A stretch of 64,000 nt of DNA from JAZDEY01 sp043808325 [NCBI: Candidatus Eiseniibacteriota bacterium] (GTDB lineage: Bacteria > Arandabacterota > Arandabacteria > Arandabacterales). Below are positions 7,817 through 16,896 of the stretch, in pieces. The DNA is taken from NCBI GenBank assembly GCA_043808325.1, contig JAZDEY010000064.1:1-64000 (forward strand). Reading direction: 5' to 3'. The notes below the pieces were generated by a model, which worked only from the letters and a program-made list of their open reading frames with translations, was not told where the DNA came from and ran no database searches. The position numbers and the translations under genes are program-made. Numbering within the stretch: the first letter of the stretch is position 1; every line of letters begins with the position of its first letter.

Positions 7817-7879
7817 CAGCCTATCATTGTCCTTTCAACGGGATGTGAATAGCGACACTCCGTCGCCCCCTGCCCCATC

Positions 7880-7897
7880 GCCGACCCTTGGGTCGGC
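7880..7897. repeat. perfect palindrome between arginine decarboxylase and DksA-like genes
   Basis: GCCGACCC-TT-GGGTCGGC is an 8+2+8 perfect inverted repeat 63 nt upstream of the DksA-like start. A second imperfect repeat (GATCGCC...GGCGCGATC) lies at 7966-7987, just past the arginine decarboxylase stop. Neither is followed by a T-tract, so they may be operators or weak Rho-dependent end structures. Confidence 0.4.
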
Positions 7898-8006
7898 AAC
7901 CGGTCCTGCCCCAAAACATTGTTATGATTATCGCCATCCTCCCAATCGGAGTCAAGCGCATTGTCGATCGCCTTTGGAGGCGCGATCCCCAGCCACGGGC
8001 GCCACG

Positions 8007-8549
8007 CTAGAAGATGAAGACCGCCCCTGCGATAACCGTGGTCCAGAGACCCCGCTTATCTCCTATGGCAGACTGAGTTGTGTTGGCCGTTCGGACGATC
8101 TTCCCGGAGATCTTCCAGATTTCCTTCTTGGTGTCGTAGCTCGCATCGGGATCGAATTCAACCCCGAGAATCGTTGCGAGCATCGACGCAGCCAAGTCTT
8201 CGGCGTAATCCCCAGCTTTCTGATCGGTCTCGCCGAAACTGCTGTACTCCGATAGATAGCCGTGCTGATTTGGGTCCTTGGGAATCGCAACACCGACCGA
8301 GGCGGCAACCAGCCGATGCGGCTCGTTGGTCGAATTCTCGCTCAGGACAACGTAGGTGATCTCGCCGGCGGAAAGCCGCTCGAGCCCCATCTCCCGCGCT
8401 ATAATCTTGCACTTGGGTGGAAAAATGCTGGATACTCTCACGAGATTCAGTCGAGCGATCCCTGCATTGCGCAGAGCAAGCTCGAAGCTGGTGAGCTTAT
8501 CCCGGTTCCTTCCCACACCCTTCGTGAGAAACATCCGTCGAGGAATCAT
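8007..8549 (-). CDS. pyruvoyl-dependent arginine decarboxylase
   Basis: 180 aa, the usual size for the family. Arginine is decarboxylated to agmatine, the first step of the agmatine route to putrescine. The proenzyme cleaves itself between two serines to make a beta chain and a pyruvoyl-capped alpha chain; the site is visible as VSSIFPP (S40-S41). Other family blocks are GLERLSAGEITYVVLS, VGVAIPKDP and SEYSSFGETDQ. Such enzymes are best known in archaea and are scattered in some bacterial phyla. GGGAGG lies 8 nt before the ATG, and a promoter with a perfect -35 is at 8631-8659. No other polyamine gene is in the window. Confidence 0.9.
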   Translation of the reverse strand: MIPRRMFLTKGVGRNRDKLTSFELALRNAGIARLNLVRVSSIFPPKCKIIAREMGLERLSAGEITYVVLSENSTNEPHRLVAASVGVAIPKDPNQHGYLSEYSSFGETDQKAGDYAEDLAASMLATILGVEFDPDASYDTKKEIWKISGKIVRTANTTQSAIGDKRGLWTTVIAGAVFIF

Positions 8550-8630
8550 CGTCTGCGCCTCCCGACTCTCAGGACCGCCGCCAGCTCCGGTCAGTTGCGC
8601 CCGGGCTCAAGGGTTTTTCACCGAGCGAAG

Positions 8631-8659
8631 ATGATTTCCTACGTGAGGGGTTTTGTCAA
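8631..8659 (-). promoter_or_regulatory. sigma-70 promoter candidate for arginine decarboxylase
   Basis: On the minus strand TTGACA (8654-8659) is followed after 17 nt by AATCAT (8631-8636, 4 of 6). It would give a leader of about 75 nt before the gene at 8549. Confidence 0.6.
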
Positions 8660-8717
8660 GATATTATTGTGCGCGCGATTCGTGCCTCCGGCGGCGTGAG
8701 GGCACCAAGGCTGCTGC

Positions 8718-10007
8718 TCAGGGATAAACCCGATACATCAGGCGGGGAAACGGAATTGCCTCCCTCACGTGCCTTATTCCACAGATCCAGGCGACCAGCC
8801 TCTCGATTCCCAGTCCGAAGCCCGAGTGAGGCACCGAACCGTAACGTCTCAGATCAAGATACCACTCGAAGGCTTCCCGCGGCAGGCCGCACTCCTTGAG
8901 CCTGGCTTCAAGCAGCGCAAGATCCCAGATTCTCTCACTTCCGCCTATGATCTCGCCGTAACCTTCCGGCGCAATCAGATCGGTACACAGAGCGAGATCA
9001 CAGTTCTCGGGGTCAGGCTGCATATAGAAGGCCTTGGACTTGGCGGGATAGCGATGAATAAAAACCGGCGAATCAAAGCTGAGGGAAAGCGCAGTCTCCT
9101 CGTCACCACCCAAATCATCACCCCACTCCATCTTGTAACCCTTGCCCGTGAGAATCTCCAAAGCCTTGCCATAGGTGATTCTGGGGAATGGCGCCTTTAC
9201 TTTCTCAAGTAAACTCGGATCGCGCTCCAGCACTTCAAGGTCGGCCCGCCGGCCCTCCAAGACTCTTTCAACCACGCGGGCCACAAGCCCTTCGGCAAGA
9301 TTGAAGACCGTCTCGAGGTTGCCCCAGGCAACCTCGGGCTCCAGCATCCAAAACTCGGTCAGATGTCTCCTGGTCTTAGCTTTCTCGGCACGGAAGGTCG
9401 GCCCAAAGCAGTAGACTCTCCCGAAAGCCATGCAGGTCGCTTCGTTATACAGCTGTCCGCTTTGAGAGAGGTACGCCTTTGAGTCGAAGTACGCCGTTTC
9501 GAAAAGGGTGGTCGTCCCTTCCGACGCCGAGGGGGTCAGTATCGGAGCATCCACTTCAATGAAACCTTGCCCGTCCAGATAGTCCCTGCAACCTCTCATC
9601 ACTTCGGCTCTGATCCTCATCAGCGCATGCTGCTTTGAGGAGCGCAGCCAGAGGTGGCGGTTCTCCATCTTGAACGCGATCCCATGGTCCTTGGGCGTGA
9701 TCGGGTAGGGCAGAGCTACCTGGACAACCTCAAGATCGCTCGCCACCATCTCATATCCGCCGGGAGCGCGCTTATCCTCCCTTACCGTCCCCCAAACGAT
9801 GCATGAGGTCTCCTGGGTCAGCCGGTCGTAAGTGTCGAACGCAGATTCGGAGTCGGCCTGGCTCAGCACGCATTGAAGAATACCGGTCCCGTCTCTCACG
9901 ACAATGAACCTAATCTTGCCGCTGGAGCGCATCTGCGACACCCAGCCCTTTATCACCACTTCCTTGCCGGTGTACTTACCGATGTCAGCAACATAAACCG
10001 ACGTCAT
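8718..10007 (-). CDS. asnS: asparagine--tRNA ligase
   Basis: 429 aa, class II aminoacyl-tRNA synthetase. An N-terminal OB-fold anticodon-binding domain (about 1-105) precedes the catalytic core, with motif 2 in [20 protein letters not shown] and motif 3 in [16 protein letters not shown]. The spacing and length (about 430 aa, no GAD insertion) match AsnRS rather than bacterial AspRS, which is about 590 aa. It charges tRNA-Asn in the cytoplasm. AAGGGAG lies close before the ATG. It follows the phosphate cotransporter by 26 nt and is probably in the same transcript. Confidence 0.93.
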   Translation of the reverse strand: MTSVYVADIGKYTGKEVVIKGWVSQMRSSGKIRFIVVRDGTGILQCVLSQADSESAFDTYDRLTQETSCIVWGTVREDKRAPGGYEMVASDLEVVQVALPYPITPKDHGIAFKMENRHLWLRSSKQHALMRIRAEVMRGCRDYLDGQGFIEVDAPILTPSASEGTTTLFETAYFDSKAYLSQSGQLYNEATCMAFGRVYCFGPTFRAEKAKTRRHLTEFWMLEPEVAWGNLETVFNLAEGLVARVVERVLEGRRADLEVLERDPSLLEKVKAPFPRITYGKALEILTGKGYKMEWGDDLGGDEETALSLSFDSPVFIHRYPAKSKAFYMQPDPENCDLALCTDLIAPEGYGEIIGGSERIWDLALLEARLKECGLPREAFEWYLDLRRYGSVPHSGFGLGIERLVAWICGIRHVREAIPFPRLMYRVYP

Positions 10008-10033
10008 GACCTTCTCCCTTGAGCCAACGCCGG

Positions 10034-12085
10034 CTACAGCCTGCCGAGAACCGCGTAGGCTATACCCGAAGCATACGAGTTGATTCGCTTGAGATCGCTG
10101 ATCGCATCAAGATAGACCGTGCTGGTCTCCACCACCTCGTCCCGGCTTCCCTTCAGGAGCGAGAGATGCTCCTTGTGCAGTTGCCGCTCGAGGATGTTCA
10201 TCTCTGACTTGCGCTCCACAACCTCCTCGGCCAGCTTCTTGTCCTGGGACGCGAACGAATCGATAGCCATCTGAAACGTCTTTTCGATCTGATCGTGATA
10301 TTCCCGGATGCGGTCCAGCGCGTCCTTCGAGAACCTGGGCGAGACCATTATCTTCTTAAGAGCTAGGTCCATAAGGCTCTTGGAGACTATATCGCCTATC
10401 AGCTCGAGGTTCTTGACGATAAAGAGGAGCGAGACAGCTCGCTGGGCCTCCTCATCCGACATGTCTTTGCCGGAGATCTGCGTCAGATAGGGTGTGATCG
10501 CTTCCTCCAGCATGTCGATCTTGTCGTCTTCCTCAATCAGCTTCTCCCTCAAGGCCTCGTTATCGGTGAGAAAGACATCAATCGATTTGGAGAAAACACC
10601 GTAGGTGATATCGGCCATTCTCAAGATCTCCCGGGTCGCCTGGCCGAGGGCCAGCGACGGCGTATCCAGCACGCGATGATCGAGATAGGCAGGTCTGAAG
10701 ACCTCTACGCTGACTTCCTCATCCTTGACCAGGAACTTGAAGAGCTTGCCCCAGGGTTTGACGAAAGGAAAGAACAGGACAGCAGCTCCCACATTAAAGA
10801 GGGTGTGGGCGTTGGCAATCTGGCGGGTGACGGTCGAGCTGGTCGAGCTGACCAGGTTGGTGAATTGGTTGAGAAACGGGAATATCATGACAACAGCACT
10901 GATCTTGAAGAGGGTATGGGCCCAGGCGATCCTCTTGCCCTCCGCATTGCTGCTCACGCTTGCCAAGAGAGCGGTGGCACAGGTGCCGATGTTGGCTCCC
11001 AGAACAAGGGGTATGGCACTCTTCAGGGTTATCACGCCCTCAAACGCGAATATAAGGACCAGTCCGATGGTCGCGGCACTACCGTGGATAAGGGCGGTGA
11101 AAAGGGCCGAGATCGCAATCGCCAGCACTGGGTTTCGCTCCACCCCGAGCATGAACCGCACGAAGGTCGGATGGTCTTTGACAGGTTCCACAGCTCCGGC
11201 CATGATGGTCATGCCGAAGAACAGCAGGCCGAAGCCCATAATTATCTGCCCCAACCTCGAGTACCGCTCGATCTTCGAGGCCAGCAGAATGAAGCCGGCT
11301 GCGACAATCACCAGGGCGTAGTCAAAAATCCTGAAAGCGATCAGCTGCACCGTTAGCGTGGTACCGATATCGGCTCCCAGGATCACGCCGAGCGCCTGGC
11401 TGAGGCCGATTATGCCGGCATTGGCAAAGCTCACGAGCATCGCCGTGGTGGCACTGCTGCTCTGAATTATCGCGGTGATGATCACTCCGGTCACCAGTCC
11501 CATGAACCTGTTGGTCGTGAGTCTGGCGACCGTGTCCCGCAGCCTCTTGCCGGCGGCCTTCTGGAGGCCGCGCCCCCCAAAGCGGATGCCGAAAAGGAAT
11601 ATGGCCAGCCCCCCCGATATGCCTACCAGCATGAAGACCAGCCAATGCTGCCGGTATGCCTTGACGGTGAAAACCAGGGAATTGCCGTGCTGAGACGCGG
11701 GCGAGCAGAGAATGTGAAATGTGCCGCTGCGAGAGCCGAAGCGCAACGTAACCGCGGCATTGCCATCGGGACCAGTTTCGACCTGAGGGTTGTCAATCTG
11801 CGGAAATCCCGCCGCTGACTCAAGGCCGGTGCCGGCCTCAACCACCTTGAATTCCAGCGGGATGCCGCCCAAGATCCGGCCCTCGTCATCGCTCACGTGG
11901 ACCCTTATGGGTCGGTGAAGATACTCTCCGGCAAGTCCGATCTGGTTGTTGCCCGAGATGTCCTCCCCGTCGATCCCAACGGCGTAACTCAGGTGGACCG
12001 TCCCGGCGACCAGGCAGGGCGCCGCCAGAACCACCATCAGCCCCAGGGTCGCCGTAGCTCGGAGAGCAAGCTTTAGAACTTTCAT
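10034..12085 (-). CDS. Na/phosphate cotransporter (NptA/PNaS family) with N-terminal Ig-like domain and C-terminal PhoU-like domain
   Basis: 683 aa. A signal peptide (1-28) and a beta-rich Ig-like domain (about 35-142, with GGIPLEFKV and GNAAVTLRF repeats typical of Big-type domains) precede two Na_Pi_cotrans repeats (about 150-430). The C-terminus (about 470-680) is a helical PhoU-like cytoplasmic domain. Repeat 1 has the classic QSSSAT motif (208-213) with GTTLT after it. Repeat 2 has HGSAAT (334-339) with GTCAT, a departure from the usual duplicated QSSS signature. Phosphate with Na+ is the usual substrate of the family, but the altered second motif leaves specificity open. The Ig-like domain would sit in the periplasm and is not found in typical members. 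Confidence 0.85.
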   Translation of the reverse strand: MKVLKLALRATATLGLMVVLAAPCLVAGTVHLSYAVGIDGEDISGNNQIGLAGEYLHRPIRVHVSDDEGRILGGIPLEFKVVEAGTGLESAAGFPQIDNPQVETGPDGNAAVTLRFGSRSGTFHILCSPASQHGNSLVFTVKAYRQHWLVFMLVGISGGLAIFLFGIRFGGRGLQKAAGKRLRDTVARLTTNRFMGLVTGVIITAIIQSSSATTAMLVSFANAGIIGLSQALGVILGADIGTTLTVQLIAFRIFDYALVIVAAGFILLASKIERYSRLGQIIMGFGLLFFGMTIMAGAVEPVKDHPTFVRFMLGVERNPVLAIAISALFTALIHGSAATIGLVLIFAFEGVITLKSAIPLVLGANIGTCATALLASVSSNAEGKRIAWAHTLFKISAVVMIFPFLNQFTNLVSSTSSTVTRQIANAHTLFNVGAAVLFFPFVKPWGKLFKFLVKDEEVSVEVFRPAYLDHRVLDTPSLALGQATREILRMADITYGVFSKSIDVFLTDNEALREKLIEEDDKIDMLEEAITPYLTQISGKDMSDEEAQRAVSLLFIVKNLELIGDIVSKSLMDLALKKIMVSPRFSKDALDRIREYHDQIEKTFQMAIDSFASQDKKLAEEVVERKSEMNILERQLHKEHLSLLKGSRDEVVETSTVYLDAISDLKRINSYASGIAYAVLGRL

Positions 12086-12112
12086 GCGAATCCGCCTCAG
12101 TGTTGGTCGGTC

Positions 12113-12146
12113 CTTAAGCTTAAGTTCCTTGTTTCCGGTATGTCAA
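12113..12146 (-). promoter_or_regulatory. promoter and overlapping palindrome upstream of the phosphate cotransporter
   Basis: A perfect TTGACA (12141-12146, minus strand) lies 17-18 nt before a weak -10 (TTAAGC or TAAGCT) that sits inside the 12-bp palindrome CTTAAGCTTAAG (12113-12124). A palindrome over a poor -10 suggests a regulated promoter, but the motif does not match the PHO box that I know. Confidence 0.5.
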
Positions 12147-12160
12147 CACAAAACCTTGCT

Positions 12161-12189
12161 TTGCACCAATCCCAGTAACTCTTTGTAAT
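12161..12189 (+). promoter_or_regulatory. promoter candidate for the TPR-DUF4388 pair
   Basis: TTGCAC (12161-12166) is followed after 17 nt by TGTAAT (12184-12189, 5 of 6 to TATAAT). It would give a leader of about 115 nt. The whole 12086-12312 gap is a divergent promoter region and clearly more AT-rich than the genes beside it. Confidence 0.45.
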
Positions 12190-12312
12190 TCCATGCAAAC
12201 AGAGCGACGAAGCTGCTAAAGAGAGGCAACAAACCTGCCGAAAATGAAATTGGACATCTTCTAATTGGGGTCGTGACCATAGGAACCGCTTTGGACACAG
12301 AGAGGATATAGT

Positions 12313-14046
12313 TTGCTTAGAAGAGGCATACTGGTCTTTCTAGCGTTGGTTTTGCTGGCGCCTGCCGTGTGTCGAGCCGCCGAGGAGACATCCGGCCAGA
12401 CCAGCGATTCCGTCCTGCTTTCGAACATGAGCATGTGGCAAGGACACCAGTATCTCAAAGAGGGCAGGCCCGATCTCGCAGCGGAGGCTTTCATGAAAGC
12501 TGCCGGATATGCGAGGACGTCACCGCGCCCCCATTTCATGCTGGCCAGGCTCCATCTCAGGCGGTCGCTGATGGACGCGGTCCTGGAATTCGCTACCGGG
12601 GTCAAGCTGCTCCTGGCAGACTTCTCCTATCAGTCCTTCTTCCTATCGAACCTGCTGCTGGTGATCCTCCTTGCGATTGGCATCGCGGCCTACGTGGCGA
12701 TCGTCTCGGTACTTGCCCGATATGCCAGAATCGTCTGGTTCTCAGTCTTCCTGACCTTCTCCCCCGCATTCGGCGAGAGGTCCCTGAAGATCATGGTCGC
12801 GAGCTCGATAGCTTCGTTTTTCATATTGCTCTCAGGCTTAAGCCTGATTGCCATGGTCACGTGGGCAGCGATCATAGGCAGCGCTCTTGCCTGGCGATAT
12901 GCCACTGCCTCTGACCGGAGAGTGATGGTGGGTTTCCTGGTCTTCCTGGTGGCGTTTGTGCCCATCCTCGATCTGACGGCGCGGGTGGTATCGACCCAGT
13001 ATCCCGGCTCTCCGACCAAGATAGTTGCCCTCGCGGGTGACACCACCGAGGAGCGACTGGCCCGGGCTGCAAAGACGAATAAGGTGCTCGCGGAGAACGA
13101 CCCGATAGGCGAATTCATGCGCGGCCTCCTCTACCTTAGGACCGGAGAGAATGCGCTGGCGATCGAGCACTTCAACCTCGCATCGAAGTTCACGCGCAAC
13201 AACGCCGCGATCCTGAACAACATCGGAATCGCGTTTCACAATCTCGGAAGCTACCGCGAAGCCCAGAAGGCATTCCAGGAGGCGCTGAGATACGGCCCAA
13301 GAGAAGCCCTGATTCATTACAATTATTCTCAGACTCTAAACTCCCTTCTCTACTACGATGTGGCTCAGGAGGAGATCGCCAAGGCTTCCAGTCTGGACTT
13401 CGACCTCACCAGATCCCTGGTGACCGCCAAGGACAGGCCCACGATGATTCCGATGATCCTTGAGACAGAGATCCTCTGGGAACTGGCGATGCAACCTGAG
13501 AACAAGATGCTCAAATCGCCCTATCATCCGACCGAATCGGGCTGGCCGGGCTTGCTTGTGCTCGCGTTGCTGGCAGCATCAGCATTCATGCTGATGCGAG
13601 GTGCCAAGCTGCCGGCCAAGTGCGACATTTGCGAGAGCGTGATCGGATCCCAGGTAGTCAAGCGCAGGCGGCGCGATGTCCTCTGTCCGGAGTGCCGGGC
13701 CATAAAGCAGGCCAACGCGGATGATAACGACGCGCTTGAGAAGGAACTGGAGCAAAGGGTAACGCGGCTGGAGACCCGTAAGGGCATCTTGACACTGGTG
13801 TTGGGGTTTCTCGCCCCAGGAAGCACGTACCACCTTCTTGGTTCGAAAATCAAGGGATTCCTGCTGTCGGTTGTGATCTTCACGCTGCTGATTGTGATGG
13901 TGACCGGCGGCGGGCCCATGAAGCCGGTGCCCCAGCTGGACCTTGGACGCAGTTTCGGATGGGGCATCATTGTCTTCGTTGCGGTCTATGCCCTGTACGC
14001 ATGGAGGTCCGTCTTGCTGGTCGTCAGGTCCTCGGGAGAAGAGTAG
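12313..14046 (+). CDS. membrane TPR protein with internal zinc ribbon
   Basis: 577 aa starting at TTG; GAGAGGA lies about 8 nt upstream. A signal peptide (1-22) is followed by one or two TPR units (about 45-90), several membrane helices (about 105-230), a second TPR block (about 265-370, with AAILNNIGIAFHNLGSYREA), another helix near 415, and a four-Cys zinc ribbon (CDICESVIG...DVLCPECR, from residue 437). Two more C-terminal membrane helices end the protein. I recognise no named family. The zinc ribbon and the short acidic coiled segment probably face the cytoplasm. It lies 3 nt before the DUF4388 gene, so the two are co-translated and may form a membrane-linked assembly or sensor. Confidence 0.75.
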   Translation: MLRRGILVFLALVLLAPAVCRAAEETSGQTSDSVLLSNMSMWQGHQYLKEGRPDLAAEAFMKAAGYARTSPRPHFMLARLHLRRSLMDAVLEFATGVKLLLADFSYQSFFLSNLLLVILLAIGIAAYVAIVSVLARYARIVWFSVFLTFSPAFGERSLKIMVASSIASFFILLSGLSLIAMVTWAAIIGSALAWRYATASDRRVMVGFLVFLVAFVPILDLTARVVSTQYPGSPTKIVALAGDTTEERLARAAKTNKVLAENDPIGEFMRGLLYLRTGENALAIEHFNLASKFTRNNAAILNNIGIAFHNLGSYREAQKAFQEALRYGPREALIHYNYSQTLNSLLYYDVAQEEIAKASSLDFDLTRSLVTAKDRPTMIPMILETEILWELAMQPENKMLKSPYHPTESGWPGLLVLALLAASAFMLMRGAKLPAKCDICESVIGSQVVKRRRRDVLCPECRAIKQANADDNDALEKELEQRVTRLETRKGILTLVLGFLAPGSTYHLLGSKIKGFLLSVVIFTLLIVMVTGGGPMKPVPQLDLGRSFGWGIIVFVAVYALYAWRSVLLVVRSSGEE

Positions 14047-14049
14047 AAG

Positions 14050-15114
14050 ATGAGCATGCGAGGAGAACTGGGAACTTTCAGCGCAGCCGAGATCTTGCAG
14101 CTGATCGGGACCCAGGAGAAAAGCGGAGTTCTGCAGGTAAGGAGCAAGGGCCGCACAGCGGTCCTTTTTTTCGATTCCGGCAAGATAATCTCGGCGCGGG
14201 ACCGGAGACAAACTGCGGGCGATCCTTTCCTGACCTACCTGCTCGAAAACGGCGAGATCACGATCGAGAATCTGCACAGGGTGCTCGAGTCCAAGAAGAC
14301 CGAGGGCGGCGACATAATCGACGTAATGTTGAAAGAGAAGATTGTGGACGACGCTAAACTGGGGGACCTGCTGTCTCGATATGCGCTTCAAATAGTGACC
14401 AATATGGTCAAATGGGAAGCTGGGACATACGAGTTCACGGCCTCGTCGGACGGCGTGCCCGATCAGAAACTCGGGGAACCCCTCAGGCTTGAGCCTATCC
14501 TGATGGAGGCCTTGAGGCGAAAGGATGAGGTCGATGAGATAAGGCGCTTCCTGCCCGGTCTGGATACGCGCCTGGACATAGCCGAGCCCAATTACGAGGC
14601 ACTGCCCCTGGAGGAAGATGACCTGGCTCTATTGAAGCTGGTAAACGGCAATATGACGATCGATCAGATAATCGAGCAGAGCGACACCGATGAAGTCGAG
14701 ACTCTGGATATTCTGGAGAAGCTGTTTGCCCTAGGGGTAATATCGATCGCCCCGGAACCCTCGGAGACCCAGCCCACAAGAAGGATCTCTGCAAAGAAAT
14801 CGTCACTGGCGACTCTTGCGATGATAGTGGTGGCGGTGGGACTGAGGTTCGCCCTAATCACACCCGCAAGCTACCACCATCCGCCCGCAATCGAGATGCG
14901 CATGACCCTGGAGGACTTTGTGGAGGTCAGGGAGATCGAAAACGTCCGCTTCGCCCTCGATGCCTATAAAGGGATCAAGGGAGCCTATCCCAACGACCTG
15001 CGCGAACTGGTCTCGGCCAAACTGCTGAGCCCCGGGGCGACCAGGGATCGCTACGGCCACGCCTACCCATACAGGCACCTCGCGTCCAACGATTCCTATC
15101 TCTTGTCGTCCTAG
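14050..15114 (+). CDS. DUF4388 (PATAN-type) protein with membrane anchor and pseudopilin-like C-terminal tail
   Basis: 354 aa. Residues 1-115 match DUF4388/PATAN (RGELGTFSAAEILQLIGTQE, KSGVLQV, VLFFDSGKIISA), a domain usually found in response regulators and gliding or motility regulators. A helical linker (about 150-235) ends in TIDQIIEQSDTDEVETL. A single membrane segment lies at about 252-275. The last ~65 residues (VRFALDAYKGIKGAYPNDL, then DRYGHAYPYR) resemble the globular end of type II secretion major pseudopilins. I have not seen this fusion named. It follows the TPR/zinc-ribbon gene by 3 nt. Its stop overlaps the stop of the convergent UbiA gene. Confidence 0.75.
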   Translation: MSMRGELGTFSAAEILQLIGTQEKSGVLQVRSKGRTAVLFFDSGKIISARDRRQTAGDPFLTYLLENGEITIENLHRVLESKKTEGGDIIDVMLKEKIVDDAKLGDLLSRYALQIVTNMVKWEAGTYEFTASSDGVPDQKLGEPLRLEPILMEALRRKDEVDEIRRFLPGLDTRLDIAEPNYEALPLEEDDLALLKLVNGNMTIDQIIEQSDTDEVETLDILEKLFALGVISIAPEPSETQPTRRISAKKSSLATLAMIVVAVGLRFALITPASYHHPPAIEMRMTLEDFVEVREIENVRFALDAYKGIKGAYPNDLRELVSAKLLSPGATRDRYGHAYPYRHLASNDSYLLSS

Positions 15115-16082
15115 CGGACGTCGCTGCCCTCAAGATCGGCCCCGGTCAGCCTTGGGTAACCCACACCGAACCGTTTGGCATAATAGATCTTCGACGCAAC
15201 ATACACGATCGCACCTATCACGGCGAGGATGGGGGCGCAGACGCACACCAGCAAGAAGAGGATTCTGGCTGCAAGTTGGCTGGCGAGGACCGAGTTCGAG
15301 CATGTGGGCCTGACTGCAACCGCGACGAAGGCAGGAGTGGCGCCAAGTGCCGCGAGCGCCAGGATAGGTTCACCCGAGATGATCCCGGCCGCGGCCGCAA
15401 GGCACATCAAGGCCAGCGCGACAATGCTGACTGCGGTCTTGCCGAAGACAACGCACGTGGTGCTGTCCCCGGCGGCCCGGTCGCCCACCTCATCAGGAAT
15501 GCAGGTATTGAGAAAGATCGCGGCCATGGCGATCACGTAGGGTGACGATCTGACCAGAGGCTCGCGGCCGAAGTCGGAGAAGACCAGCCAGCCCATCACG
15601 AAGCCGATCCATCCGAAGCCGATTGCGTTCGCCAGGAGGTCGGCGATCGGCTTACCTTTGAGCCTCACCGGCGGGACCGAGTAGAGAATGCCAAGCGCGA
15701 GACCAACCGCCACCAGCATCATGACGATGCTGTCGCGCCCCCGAAGCAGCACCCCGATCGCAATAAGCAGCAGTGCCAAGAGGATGACGGTCTCGGCCTT
15801 GGTGACCGCATTTGCGGGAAGGATGAAGTTCTTCCTGTTAACGGCGTCGCTCTTGACATCAAACACCTGGTTGACCACAAAGGCAACCGCCACAACCAGG
15901 CTATAGAGAGCAAGGCTGGGCAGGGCGGTGAGCATCAACCTGATGCCGTACGAACCGGTGGCAGTCCTCAGCGCAGAGATTGCACCTGCGTAGAAGAAGG
16001 TTGCCGAGGCGCATAGCAGAAGAGGTCTGGTGAGGAAGATGATATCAGCTAGTCTCGCCAGAGGTGACGATCGTCCGGCCAA
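15111..16082 (-). CDS. UbiA-family prenyltransferase
   Basis: 323 aa with about eight or nine membrane helices. The first Asp-rich motif is NQVFDVKSDAVNRKN (N-x3-D-x3-D) and the second is IPDEVGDRAAGDS, the two Mg-pyrophosphate sites of UbiA enzymes. Which aromatic or sugar acceptor it prenylates cannot be told from the sequence; no quinone-pathway gene is nearby. It is 7 nt behind the polysaccharide deacetylase and belongs to the dut operon. Its stop TAG shares CTAG with the stop of the converging DUF4388 gene. Confidence 0.85.
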   Translation of the reverse strand: MAGRSSPLARLADIIFLTRPLLLCASATFFYAGAISALRTATGSYGIRLMLTALPSLALYSLVVAVAFVVNQVFDVKSDAVNRKNFILPANAVTKAETVILLALLLIAIGVLLRGRDSIVMMLVAVGLALGILYSVPPVRLKGKPIADLLANAIGFGWIGFVMGWLVFSDFGREPLVRSSPYVIAMAAIFLNTCIPDEVGDRAAGDSTTCVVFGKTAVSIVALALMCLAAAAGIISGEPILALAALGATPAFVAVAVRPTCSNSVLASQLAARILFLLVCVCAPILAVIGAIVYVASKIYYAKRFGVGYPRLTGADLEGSDVR

Positions 16083-16089
16083 GGGATCC

Positions 16090-16896
16090 TCACTTCTTGA
16101 TCAGGGTGGTCCCGTGGGACAGACGGGCTATCACCCTGTTCTTGAGGGCCTCGAAGCGGTAGCCCGGCACCCCTCCGAGTTTCCTTAAGAGGCTCGCCCG
16201 ATGGTCGATCGAGTAGACCGACATTCGGCCTACGGCCATCTGCCGCCAGGCGCTCACTTCCGCATTCTCCTCCCGGGCGCAGCCCGCACGACCGAGCTCC
16301 TTCGGCTCTTCGCCTGCCGGCCGCGGCGAGCTCAGGAAGCCGCACGTGTACCCGCTTCCGAGAGCCGCCTCGATCACCATCCGGTTGACCTTCCCGAACG
16401 GATACGCTATGGAGACCACTGCGACCCCAAGGCGATCTTCAAGCAGGATCTTCGATGCCGCAAGCTCCTCCAGGAGATCGCGTGCGGTCAGTCGGGTGAG
16501 ATCGCGATGAGACATGGTATGCGATCCCACCTCAAAACCATGTTTCGCGAGATCCCTTAGCTGGGGCCACGTGAGGTGTCGAAAGGGCCGCGGGGAGAGC
16601 CTCACATCCCAGCGGTTGACATCCCCGATTGCACCGGCAACCGGAAAGACTGTGCCGGCAATCCCCCGCTCCATCATCTCAGGAAGGGCCTCAGTGTAGA
16701 CCGTCTCATACCCGTCATCGAAGGTCAGGGCAATTTGGTCCGTGATGCCCGATGCCGTGACGACATCCCGAGCCCTGGCAAACGGTCTCCCCGCTGAAAC
16801 CATGATCTCGATATGTTGTCTGAAACGCGGTCGGGGTACGGAGGTGATGCCGATCTCGAATTGGCGGCCGATCTTGTGGTAAGTCAGTATCGTCAT
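16090..16896 (-). CDS. polysaccharide deacetylase family protein (NodB homology)
   Basis: 268 aa. NodB motif 1 is LTFDDGYETVY, motif 2 (metal-binding) is GSHTMSHRDL, and motif 3 lies in YPFGKVN; these are the metal and catalytic residues of family 4 carbohydrate esterases. It starts at ATG overlapping the dut stop (ATGA), with GGAG close upstream. There is no clear signal peptide, so it may act on a cytoplasmic or lipid-linked sugar. Its place between dut and a UbiA prenyltransferase hints at a lipid-linked substrate, which is inference. Confidence 0.85.
   Translation of the reverse strand: MTILTYHKIGRQFEIGITSVPRPRFRQHIEIMVSAGRPFARARDVVTASGITDQIALTFDDGYETVYTEALPEMMERGIAGTVFPVAGAIGDVNRWDVRLSPRPFRHLTWPQLRDLAKHGFEVGSHTMSHRDLTRLTARDLLEELAASKILLEDRLGVAVVSIAYPFGKVNRMVIEAALGSGYTCGFLSSPRPAGEEPKELGRAGCAREENAEVSAWRQMAVGRMSVYSIDHRASLLRKLGGVPGYRFEALKNRVIARLSHGTTLIKK

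Noticed and set aside
8660-8690. AGGCACGAATCGCGC as a sigma-54 promoter for arginine decarboxylase
   Set aside because: Only GG/GC spacing and part of the -24 box match; the TTGC part is GCGC. The region also has a better TTGACA promoter.
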